64,000 bases of DNA from Phytoseiulus persimilis. Lineage: Eukaryota > Arthropoda > Arachnida > Mesostigmata > Phytoseiidae. The stretch lies in contig CM075102.1 of NCBI GenBank assembly GCA_037576195.1, positions 10,788,001 through 10,852,000 of the forward strand, read 5' to 3'. Of this stretch, positions 13,201-23,431 are shown in pieces. Below the pieces are notes generated by a model. The model did not search any database and had not been told where the DNA came from. It saw only the letters and a program-made list of their open reading frames with translations. Both the position numbers and the translations under genes were made by a program. Position 1 is the first letter of the stretch. Every line of letters begins with the position of its first letter.

Positions 13201-16200
13201 CTCCGATCTGAGCCGCTGATCCAGACGATCAGTGGTTTTCGGTTTGATGCGCTCGAGTTGAAATACAGAGGACGTCGAGGATGGAGCATCGTCCCAGATC
13301 GATGACGCGGGTCGGCATTTCGCTGCGAGGTCCAGTGATCCACCTGAATGTTGGCACTCCGCTGGTTCCCGAACTTCCGGATCGAGTACAGACACAGAGC
13401 GGTTCAGGAGATTCTCCTCAGCGTTTCTCGACGTTCGACAGAACATGACATTCGGGAAGAACTCGAAGAGGAATACGATTCGGCGTGGAACATTGCCTCG
13501 GATGCTCTGGGTGCAGCTCAAAGCATACTGATGCATCCATGCTCAGAAAACTTTGCCTCTCCGAGACTCAAAATCAGACTCTCCCCGCGGGGACGAACAC
13601 CAAGGAAACGACCAGGAGCGGGTCGAAGAAACGGCGACTCAGAACTCCGCGATTCATCTAGTAAATGTACACAAGTTTTTTTATTCAGTGCCCAAGGAAA
13701 CGACCAATCAAACCTCTCCACTGTGCACCAGGAAGCAGGTCGCTCGACGGAAATCGGATAGGGGAAACGGGAAGACGTTGCCAGAGAATCAAAAGGAGCA
13801 ATGAGTCATTGCCAGAATTTTTGGTCGTTCAGCTCGTTGGTTGCAGAGGGAATTCCGGCTTTCACAGTTTATCTAGTAATGTCCGTAACCGTGGCCGTAG
13901 GCGACAGGGCCGGCGGCGTACGCACCATGAGCCACAACGGGAGCGCCGTAACTGGCGTGAGCGACAACGGGAGCAGCGACAACGGTCTTGACGTGAGCAG
14001 GGATTCCGGGTGCGGCAATGGACGTGGCAGCAGCGGCGGCAGGAGCGGTTCCGGGCTCGTTGGTCTTGATGGCGGCACGGAATCCGTGTCCGTCGGCAAC
14101 GTATTCCACCTGGCGTTGTCTTCCATCGATGTCGTTCAAACCGTAGGCGCCGACGACGACTCCCTTGCTTCCGGCTTCGGAGCGGAAAGATCCTCCGGTG
14201 GAGTGCTGCTCTTTGTAGCTGAACTTGTAGTTTCCGAGTCCCTGTTGAACGGAAACATTCTCGGCTCAGTTCTCCAGCGGTCTCTCTTCCGCAAGCTAAC
14301 GAGGTCGTCGTTCCTTGTCGACACCGCATGAACTCCTCCTCGAACAGAGAGCTCACACAGTCAGGAGCGGGAGCCGCCCATTTCGAAACTGAGTCGTGGG
14401 AAGCTTGCATTCATCTCGGGGCCGAGAATGAGAGGAAAATGGAAATAGCATGTGGACTGAATTACGATCAATGATGGCAATCGGACTCACATCTTCAGAA
14501 CGGGAAGAAACCGAAGACCCGGCCTCGTGGCCTCCGATGTAGCCAGCCTGGGCGGCGGCAGCCGCAATTGCGAGAACGATGAAGGTTTTCATGATTCTGT
14601 GTCTGTGAGCTTGTTGCCTTGGATGAACCTAAACGGGCGTCTAGTCTTTTATAGTTGAGACCAGGTCTCGATTTTGCTTCTCTTACCTCGTCAACGCGGG
14701 AGCGAATAGCCACCGAGAACTCTCTCCCTGGAGTTGGCAGCTTTCCATTCGCCAACTGGAGCCGTTCACTAACGGGCAGGCTTCGGAAGCGTTTCGCCCA
14801 CTGTTCAGCGTCCCAAACTGCTGGCTGAGAGGTTACTTGGAGGTGGTATCCGAAAAGAAAAACTTCTGTTTGGGTGTTCTCCCTGCACTATCGAGCCGTC
14901 TCCGGTCATTTCTTCCGTTTATAGAATCGGGCGTGAGGAGGAGAGAGGTCAAATTTTTCATCCGAAATTCATTCGGCAACCGCCCTCGCGAACAAGAGAT
15001 CTAAAACAATGGAATCTCTGGGATGTCTTTCGTGATGGGCTCCGTAGAGACACTTCATATGTTGAGGAAAAAGGCGAAGATGCGAGGTGAATCTGAGAAT
15101 GCGGAGGCCATCAGAAGTAGGATCATTGCTCGAGACGAGAGGTGCCAAATCTAATTGCAAGAAGTTCCACTAGACGCGATGGACGCCGAGGGCGTCGGCA
15201 ACCTTGTACTGGTTAAACCACGCATGTTACCCAACCAACGCTTTTTTTCTGGACGACATGTTTTTTCTGTCGGTCTTCACTGATTACTTGGCTACAGGTC
15301 TTCGTTACCCTCTTTCTGACGGTCAGCCACGTCCGCCAACCAGTCGAGACGAGAAATTCAGCGGTTTTAGTCCGTTTGTTGTAAAAAGAGGAATTCCATT
15401 GATTCTCAATCGAGAGGTATGCGGAATTCTTTGAGACCTGTCTCGGACTCGGATTCGAAAGCAATGTTCTTCATGAGTGGAGAACGGCTGAGTCTCAAGA
15501 TTCGAATCGGTGCGCTTGAGCGCTAAACGCTCTCCTCGCAACGTTCTTGACACCCAAACTCCCCGGAGGGTCAGCTATTAACTCATTCCACGCTTCTCCG
15601 CGGAATGTATAACGGAAGCTTCTCTTCCAATGAGCACTTTCCGCTCTGAAAACACTCGATGCACGAAGAGAGGCCTAGCTCCGGTCCATGAATTCATGGC
15701 ATGACGACACCTCAAGGACCGATATCGCCATGCACGTGTTTTCCGTTGGTTCCGAAAGAGAATCTCCCGATCCGAGTGGCCGTTGAGAGAGAAAAAAAAC
15801 TGTTTCTCAGCGATTTGAAGAAAAATAGTCCAATTCACGAGCGATTCGGAGGGAAAGAAATCAGGTTCCGAGCCCTCCCAGCTCAGTCTTGGACTAATCT
15901 TAAGAGAATTCAGCGATATCTGAGATGGCGACCGGAACCCGGGATGAGCAATATCTCAGAACCGTCGGTCGCATTGGTGTCGCGTTCACTGATGCCGTAG
16001 ATAGAGTGGTTCTCCCAGCAGAACAACATAAATAGTCTATCTAGATCAGTGGTTCTCAAACTCCACTGACCCATCGACCCCCTAGGCGACGTCGTTGAAG
16101 TTTATGGACTGCCGTCCCCAAAGGGGTCGACCGTCGAGCCTTGATTCACCTACGTGGACGCCAAGAAGTATGGTCAAATCCACCCCGGCATCACCGCTGC

Positions 16201-19200
16201 AAACCGGAGATCGGCCATCGACCCCAAGAGGTCGATATCGACCACTTTGAGAACCACTGATCTAGATGAATGAACTGGCTCATTCTCGACCACTGGTGTT
16301 CCAGGGAGCTCGCGCTGGTTTCCAGAACTAGCCGAAGATCGTGATCTATCGGGTTCCATAGGTCCAGTAGTAAGGTCATTTAGACACTTTGATGGAGCCG
16401 AGGGAATGAGGAAGGCCACTCATGAGCTGTTGTCGCTCGGAGGGTCGCTGTTGAGCTGAGAGGGTGGCCAAGAGCTTCTGGAAAGCTACTGCACCGCGAA
16501 AGTGCTCTCCAGTCCAGGGGCGCACGACAGCTTCCGGGACGACCCGGCAGAAGATATTGGCACCCGCTCCTTTTCGTCGCTCTCGAACCACTTGAAACGT
16601 TGTGAGCGCCTCAGACGACCGAAGTCAGTCTCACTGACGATTGCGAGCCTGTCCCATCGAGAATATATTGCATAACTATGGAGGACCCTTCTTCATGCAG
16701 AGACCGCGGTGGCAGTGATTTCGGATCGAAATGTGTCGACTCTTTTTACCGCGTCAACTGCTGGGCCTTTCGGAGCGCATTAGCGTTGAGTCGGAGTTCC
16801 TTTTTTTTCGCTATTCCCTCGGGGTTCGAGCTAGTATCAGCAGCGATTCCCCGGTTTCGATACCAAGTCAATCAAGTGCGACCCCCCATCCATCAGGTCC
16901 AATCCCATATCTCTCATCATTTCATGTTTCTCATAAAATCTCATCGAACCTTCGACTCTCGAGCGTTTATAGGAGAAGCTTTTCCCTCTATCGGAAGATT
17001 GCTCCCACGACCAAGTTCGCGGGACCGACGTGTGGCCTCGGGCAGCGTAATGTGTGGACACCCCGCACGCGAAGGATTCCGAATTGAGGAAAACTCCAAT
17101 GGACCAACTACGGAAGCGTCACACGGTCGTTTGGAATGATAAAGGAGAATAGAACGACAACAGTTCGGAGCAAGAGTGCGTACCACTGAAGGGAGATAGT
17201 CAACGGATGTCCCCCGTAGCGGGAAACTCCAGTTTCATCGCGGTCGTAGCGGAACGTGTCGATCATTCGTGAAAGAGTTCCCGTAATTTCTTGCCCCTCC
17301 GTATTCACATCTCAGGAGATGATACGGCTGCGAACTGTATGGTGGACTCCATGCTCCTCGAATGTCGGGACTGAGTTTTTGGCCGAGAGATTTGTCCAAT
17401 TCCATTTTCTCGATGAGTGTGTTCCTTTTCTAGAACGTTCCGTTGAAACAATGCTCCCCAACACGGGCTCACCGGCGATGAGCTCCGAGAATGCGACTTC
17501 GATCCGATTGGTCTCGATGAACTGTTGCTTCTGGAGACGATTCCCACGGTGAAGCTGGTGCGAGGTTTTGGTCCGCTCCCGCCAACTCCTCCCCGTTCTC
17601 CCCGCTACCGTTCAACTAACTCCACCGCCATGAGAAAGGGTTGACGGACTTGGCTTCCACCCCACTTGGACTCGATAAAGTGCGTCTTGAAAACTTTCGT
17701 CACCCGACATAGGGGTCTGATCGTTCAATAGCTCTCAAGAAAGGTTTTCAGGGGATAAAATGTCATCTTGAGAATCTCACCAAACCTGGGTGCACATGAA
17801 AACTCCGGTCCGCTCTTGAGGAGTGAGACTCCTCTTCGGGAAACAGAGAATGGCATTAGGATCAGATAGCCCTCTAGCCTCACGAGACTTATGTTGGAAG
17901 CATACGAAAATTTCGTGAAGCGTAACCGTTCCATCGAGGAAGGGCATGGACGCGACACCCCAGCGGGCTTTCTCGGAGCGCCTGCAGCGATTTAGCCGGC
18001 GGCTCTCCCAGAGGCCCCTTGTGTGGATTCCACTCTGATCGGGATGTAGAATTTCTCTTCCGGTCCACATATTTCGAAGCGAGATTCGCAGGGGCCGGAG
18101 TGAGATTTTTACTGTACTTGCAGATCATCAGCTGTGCCAACACTGATGCGAATAATGTCGATTAGGTTAGGCTGTGTTCAGTCAATGAACATGATTCGAC
18201 GTACACCGCGAACGGCTGGCTGGCGCTGAACTCCTCGAGTTCTGGAAGCTTTCCCCAATGAGCAAATGGAGTGTCACTTCACAGACTTCACAGACGATCG
18301 GAGTCGGTGGCTGATGCCCCTTTCGCAGACAAAAAGTAAACTTCCATGCTGAAAGCGAGTCGGCTCTCCTTTCAGATCACCCTGGAAGGCAATGCCATTT
18401 TCCGCCGTGAGACAGGAGCGTTTGAAACGGAGAAAGTTCTGGAATCGCACGAAGTTAACGCCACAACCATACAATTCCAGGTATTCCAAAATCGATCGAG
18501 CTCCGTCTCCCGGAGTTCTCAAAAATGTATTACGCAACCGTTTGTCCAGGCGTTAGCTAAACATAGCCATGGTGGACGGATTTCATTGACTCTCCTCCGT
18601 TACTTCAGGCTCCTGTCAAACCTCACACTAATTACACCGTGAGGGTTTGCACCATCAATAGAGCCGGATGCGGAAACCTCAGCGGTGTCAGCGCCAGGAG
18701 CGCTTGCGTATCGCCTCCCATCGGTGAGATAATCGAATCCGGAACCTCTACATCACCCTCTCTCAATCGAGTGTTCTATAGACATATTTGAGGACAGCAC
18801 CAAGTTTCCGTGAGCTCGTGCTCCGGCTATGTCGGGAAGACGTCCGGACAGACGCCGATTTGCGGCGAAAGTACGATGAGAAAAAAGATCGAAGAGGCTT
18901 CGGTGACGCTGAACGCCTGTATTTTTCAGCGCCACGCTCTCTACCCCGTTACACATTAGAACGAACAGACCACGATAAGCAGCTAAAGCTCCACATGATC
19001 CGGATATCTGAGCGCATGGCTGATGTGTTGTGAGTATCAACCGCAATAAAAAAGAAGAGTGAAATAAGTGAAAAGTTGTAAAAATAATGGTTCAGGCGAC
19101 TCTGGCCCCATGGGATTCTCCCAGCTGCGCTCTGCACCATGCGAGTCCAAGTTCAGAAATGCAGCGGCCGTCTTGCCAACAGCAAGGGGTTGAGAAGCGC

Positions 19201-22200
19201 TGCCAGACCCCCAGGCTCAACTGTCAACCGCCGTGTTATCTTTTCCTTTCCCGGACGAGATCGAGACTCTTATATGAGTTAAATTTTCAGATGTTACCGA
19301 ATAATTTTGATAAAGTTGCCGATCGGGGACGTGTTTCGTCTCCTGCCAAGAGACAAGTCAGAACTGAACATCACGTCCTGGGAAGCCGTTCACCGGGCCG
19401 GGTCTGACATTGGCGCTTACGTAGCCGAAGCGATACCGAGGTGAATATCGGAGCTTCGCCGGAACGAATCCGGAGTCTCTCATGAGAGAAGCCGGACGAA
19501 ACGGCTTGACCAAAGTCTGCGAGGCACTTCGAAAATCTTCTGATGAGTTCTATTTCATAGCGACGACTTACCGGAGGAAGTTCAACTCGGAGACTTACAA
19601 GGCTTCCACTGTGATTCGACTCTCCTGGCGAAGCAGCCGCCTCGCCAGAAGGACGTTTCGATCCAGAAGAGCTCCCAGGACATCAACAGCGGCAACGACG
19701 AACAGCACAAGATTGTGATGCAAACAATCGACGATATCAGTAACCGTCGACGGAAGAGAACGGTCAACCCAAGGTTTGCTCGAGAGACTGAGCCAGGAGA
19801 ACAGAGTGCGCCGAATTTCTACCAGGTTTGTGGCTTCCCTCTCCCCCGAGTCTTCGGTAGTTGTCGCCTTGTTCTCCGTGTCTCAGACATGATTCGGCCG
19901 TCACGAATCATGGCGACCATCTCGCGGCCGTACTAAATGAGTGTTCCCGCCGTTCTCAGAGTAGAGAAATCTACGATGGAGCGTTCTCCCCGAAAACAAA
20001 CTACTCAGGGTTTCTAGAAGTCCACGTCAGAGGCGAGAACGGAACTGTCCTGTCACAACAGAGTCCGTATTTCGATCCTGTTGAAACGGGTGCAGACCGG
20101 ACTGCCGTTGTCTCCGAAGGTCCTGCGGCCCTCATGGCTACGCTGTTCTCTGGCGTTTTACTCATCGTGCTCATGATAGTGGTCCTTTTCTGCCTGATCA
20201 GGTGAGCCACGCGGTTAGAAGCCGCTCAACACACACCCTGTTGCCCCGGAAGTCGTGATTTTTATTGTTCCCGATTCCCGCGACTAGGGCTCTCTTCCCG
20301 CTCGTCTCTGAGAACGTGGGGGCGTCTGACAAATGTTCTCCGTTGCAGGAAAAAGAGCCTGAAATTTTACACAGACCCAGGTGAGGAGTTGCTGGACAGC
20401 GATTCGCATTTTTACGCCGAGTTGAGGCTCTCCACCCTCCTGCGCCACGTGTTCCTCAAACCGATGCCATTGAACATTATCAGTAGTAAGAGCCACCGAT
20501 GAAACTCTCTCTCTCTCTCTCTCTCTTCTCTTTTCTCTCGCTCGGCGTTTTGTCCCCGGTGCTGGATTCGCCTCTCGGTTCTCTGACTAGACGTACTTCC
20601 AACACCTGATGGTTAACAGAGTCCCCTATGCCCACCCGGCACGTGAATGCATTTCCATGGAATTCCGGCTCTGAACCTCTGGATCTCGAGCAGAAAGTTC
20701 CAATGAAAAGGGCGCGCTACGCGGTAGCAAGACCCTCCTCTCCATCGTTCCCCTCGGCGACAGAAGTCTACTAGAGAATACACAGCGATGGAAGGGTGAT
20801 GAACCTCGGAGCTCCCGTTGACCTTCACGACGGATCGTATGAACAGATAATTTCAGGTCGATTGCATTACAGCGAGTGTCAAAGAGAGTTTGCCGAGTGT
20901 GATGCCGATCAAAGCCCACAATCTTCCAGCAGCTGTCCTGAAGAGGCAGGCTCAGGGGGACTACTTATTCAATGCCGAGTTCGAAGTGAGTTCTCCGGAT
21001 TCGTTTTGACGAGGGAGCTCTTCGGTATCGAAGCGAGCGGGACTCCGACCTAATTCCGATATCATGATCTTCTCTTCAGTTGATTCCCGACAAGTTCAAA
21101 GATAGGACGACGTTCACAGCGGATGCACCGGAGAACGCTTTCAAAAATCAATACCCCGATCACGTGGCCTGTAAGTGTTGAGGACAGAATCTCACATTGA
21201 ACCCACATAACACCACATATTTTGAACGTCTCGTAAGCTGTGCCTCGATGTTGCAGACGACCAAACCCGAGTCAAATTGACTCCCATCGACGGCGTCGTC
21301 GGATCTGACTACATCAACGCCAGCCTAATTGGAGGCTACCGTAATAAGAAAACCTATATTTGCGCCCAAGGACCTATAGACAAGACATTATACGATTTCT
21401 GGAAGATGGTCTGGGAGCAGAGTGTTACTGTGATCGTTATGCTGAGCGGGGTTGAAGAATATGGAAAACAGAGGTGCTCGTCATATTGGGCCGACCTGGG
21501 CGCAAAAGAAGTAGAGAAGGAGTTCATTGTCGGCGTGCTCGCAGTCAGGCACTACGCCGATTTCAAAGTGCGAAAGTTCATCGTCAATCGGATTTCGGGA
21601 GGTGTGACTGAGGAGCGGGAGATCCTGCACTTCCAATACATGACCTGGGGGGACTTCTTGGTGCCGGAGCGGCCCACTTGGGTGATGCGTTTCGTCAAAC
21701 GAGTGAACGAACACTACGTTCCGGACCGCGGTCCCTTGCTTGTGCACTGTTCTACTGGGTCGGGTCGGACGGGTACTTTCGTCGCAATCGACATGCTACT
21801 CGACGATCTTGATGGTGGCGACCAGGTAGACATCTTCAGTTGTGTGTCCTATTTGCGTCATCACAGAATGCGTGTCGTGCAGACCTCGGTGAGTTCAGAT
21901 CATGGAATGCGTTGCTCATCCCGAACCACATGAATCCATGTCGGGAGTCTGAAGTTCTGCGTCGTCGTTTCCAGAAACAATACAAATTCATATATCGAGC
22001 ACTGATGGAACACGCTCAGTTCGGTGACACCGAGATCGAAATCGGTCACCTCCGCGACCACTACCTTCAGCTGAAAGAGAAAACGAATCTCGAAGGAAAG
22101 GACGGACTAGCGATGGAATTTGAAAAACTCCAGGAGGTCATCGAGGAGCCCCAACTTTGCAAAATAGGACAGTCTGAAATCCACGCGTCTAAAAACAGAT

Positions 22201-23431
22201 ACAGTTTCATACTGCCCTGTGAGTAGAAAGGTCTTGGATTCGGAGCGAGTGTTTCTTCTCAGAGATGGAACCGAATCCCTCAAATCCCTGCAGTGCACAA
22301 GCCTAAAGTTTCGTGCCTTCCTAGATGACCACAACCGAGTCGCTTTGCCGGAATCGCCGCCGAGGAAATATTCATCGTACATAAACGCGTCTTTCATACA
22401 GGTCTGGAGCTTGGCTATTTCTCAGTCAGGGCACCTGACTTCACATCCACGGAGGGGGTTGTAATTCCATCGAGTACACGGCGGCGTTTTTCCATTGCAG
22501 GGGTTCGACAGATCGATGACTTTCGTGGTCACACAAGACCCGTTGGATACGACGGTCGTTGACTTTTGGAGAATGATCGTGGAGCACGGTGTTTCCACCA
22601 TTGTGATGCTCAGTGAGTTGGGTTGCTCACCAACCCAGACCAAATGCCATCCGTATTGGCCCGTCAACTCGGAGCTCATATGCGAATACGTGAAAGTCAA
22701 GTTCATGAAAGAAGAAGCCAACGATTTCTACATCAGAAGAGACTTCGAAATTTTCAACACGAAAGTGAGTATTTGTTTGCATCAATCACGTTCCAGGCTA
22801 CTTCAGTGGTCGGGGAAGCTCAGTGTACTGCCCATTTGACGATGAAAAACTGAAAACGGCGTAACCGAAAGGATTCCCGCTTCTCCGCGCCATTTCAGAA
22901 CCAGGAAGGTCATCAAGTAACCCAATTCCAACACAAAGGATGGATTGGACAGATCGATTATGATTCTTGCATCTCGATCCTTGCTGTGATCGACGCGGCC
23001 CAGATGAGTAAAGCAACAGCTCTCACATCGCGGCCTGTCCGGGAAGTGGGTCCCATCGTGATCCATTGCAGCGGTGGCGGCGACCGGTCTTCAGTATTCG
23101 TCTCGCTATTCGAACTTATCCAGCAGCTAAGGGCAGAGGAGCGAGTGGACGTATTCCAGACGGCGAGGCACATTCGCTCACAAAGACCGTGTATGCTACA
23201 AACCGCGGTAAGGGACGGAGAACTATCAGCGACTGAGTTTCAGCATTGCAAAGCAGATGCGTTTTTCCTCGAAGCGTTTCTCTCATCGGCCCATGTTGTT
23301 CGAATTAAGTAGAGAGTTCTAAACTGATTGAAACTTCTCCCCCGCAGAACCAATATGAATTCTTGTATAGAGGTCTTCTTACCTACATTGAGACTCATCA
23401 ACTGTGCGACATGGCGGACACGCAGCTCTGA
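1290..23431 (+). CDS. Ptp69D: Receptor-type protein tyrosine phosphatase, Ptp69D-like (5' end missing)
   Basis: A single-pass cell-surface phosphatase of the neural RPTP class; relatives act on phosphotyrosine in growth cones during axon guidance. Exons: 1290-1586 (Ig1), 9814-10197 (Ig2), 10333-10626 (FN3-1), 12479-12714, 12859-12928 (FN3-2), 13059-13180, 18376-18480, 18609-18723 (FN3-3), 18930-19029, 19291-19440, 19561-19825, 19960-20201 (transmembrane), 20349-20380, 20873-20985, 21080-21170, 21257-21888, 21975-22218 (D1), 22325-22401, 22501-22764, 22899-23207, 23348-23431 (D2, stop). All phases agree, giving about 1,408 codons. Ig cysteine pairs are visible (FVC/YQC and LTC/YFC). D1 has the CX5R loop HCSTGSGRTG, a KNQY loop and WGD in place of WPD. 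D2 has HCSGGGDRSS and no WPD aspartate, so it is probably a pseudophosphatase. The order Ig2-FN3x3-TM-D1-D2 matches Ptp69D rather than LAR (3 Ig). The signal-peptide exon is not identified. Confidence 0.9.
3770..3890 (-). mobile_element. hAT-like transposon end, truncated
   Basis: On the minus strand the segment begins at 3890 with CAGTGGTTCCCGAACTTTTT followed by a CGGGACCCC-type stretch. That is the typical start of hAT-family terminal repeats and their non-autonomous derivatives. No matching second terminus and no 8-bp target duplication could be found on the other side, so this looks like a decayed or truncated copy. The inner boundary is approximate. Confidence 0.45.
4908..4961. repeat. 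(GA)n microsatellite
   Basis: An imperfect run of GA dinucleotides interrupted by GGGAAA and AAAGA steps, inside the large phosphatase intron. In arthropods such tracts can bind GAGA-factor-like proteins, but nothing here proves a function. Confidence 0.85.
6272..6348. repeat. CCGA/TCGG inverted repeat
   Basis: ACCGACCGACCGAC at 6272-6285 is mirrored by GTCGGTCGGTCGGT at 6335-6348, a perfect 14-bp inverted pair with a spacer of about 49 bases. It could fold as a hairpin in RNA or a cruciform in DNA. Similar CCGA-rich tracts lie near 39.17 kb and 50.08 kb, so the unit is probably a recurrent simple repeat. Confidence 0.7.
13680..13685 (-). terminator. Poly(A) signal of cuticle gene
   Basis: AATAAA on the minus strand (TTTATT as printed), about 190 bases downstream of the cuticle stop codon and inside the host phosphatase intron. 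Confidence 0.5.
13873..14592 (-). CDS. Cuticle protein with R&R chitin-binding domain, nested antisense
   Basis: A secreted structural protein of the exoskeleton that binds chitin. Exon 1 (14592-14491) starts MKTFIVLAIAAAAAQAGY, a clear signal peptide, and ends at a phase-0 GTGAGT donor. Exon 2 (14241-13873) carries the Rebers-Riddiford consensus: NYKFSYKE, then SFRSEAGSKGVVVGAYGLND, then the core DGRQRQVEYVADGHGFRAAI (Pfam chitin_bind_4). An A/V/H/G/Y-rich tail with AAPVV-AH-type repeats follows and ends GYGHY. Total is 156 aa, normal for the family. The exact exon-2 boundary is chosen as CAACAG|GGA; a GAG|AAT site six codons upstream is the alternative. The gene lies wholly in an intron of the phosphatase, on the opposite strand, and has its own TATA box. 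Confidence 0.9.
14646..14653 (-). promoter_or_regulatory. TATA box of cuticle gene
   Basis: TATAAAAG on the minus strand, about 54 bases upstream of the cuticle ATG. That implies a short 5'UTR of about 25-30 bases, as is usual for arthropod cuticle genes. Confidence 0.7.
16039..16267. mobile_element. hAT-type MITE with 8-bp target duplication
   Basis: The element spans 16047-16259 (213 bp). It starts CAGTGGTTCTCAAACT and ends TTTGAGAACCACTG, so the termini are inverted repeats of the hAT class. It is flanked on both sides by ATCTAGAT (16039-16046 and 16260-16267), the 8-bp target duplication expected for hAT insertion. The interior has no transposase frame but contains CGACCCC motifs in both orientations. 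The intact target duplication and near-perfect ends suggest a fairly recent, non-autonomous insertion. Confidence 0.9.
20500..20540. repeat. (CT)n tract in phosphatase intron
   Basis: A run of CT dinucleotides followed by TCTTTTCTCTCG, between the juxtamembrane exons at 20349-20380 and 20873-20985. It forms part of a pyrimidine-rich intron region. Confidence 0.7.

Larger units (their letters stand above)
13181..18375. other. 5.2 kb phosphatase intron hosting a nested gene and a MITE
   Basis: The intron splits the third FN3 domain between phase-0 sites (donor at 13181, acceptor before 18376). It contains the antisense cuticle gene at 13873-14592 and the hAT MITE at 16047-16259. The remaining about 4 kb shows no gene that I can support. 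Confidence 0.75.

Noticed and set aside
13862..14410. 182-codon minus-strand frame rich in C and R
   Set aside because: It is the out-of-frame reading of the cuticle exon; the R&R domain is in the other frame.
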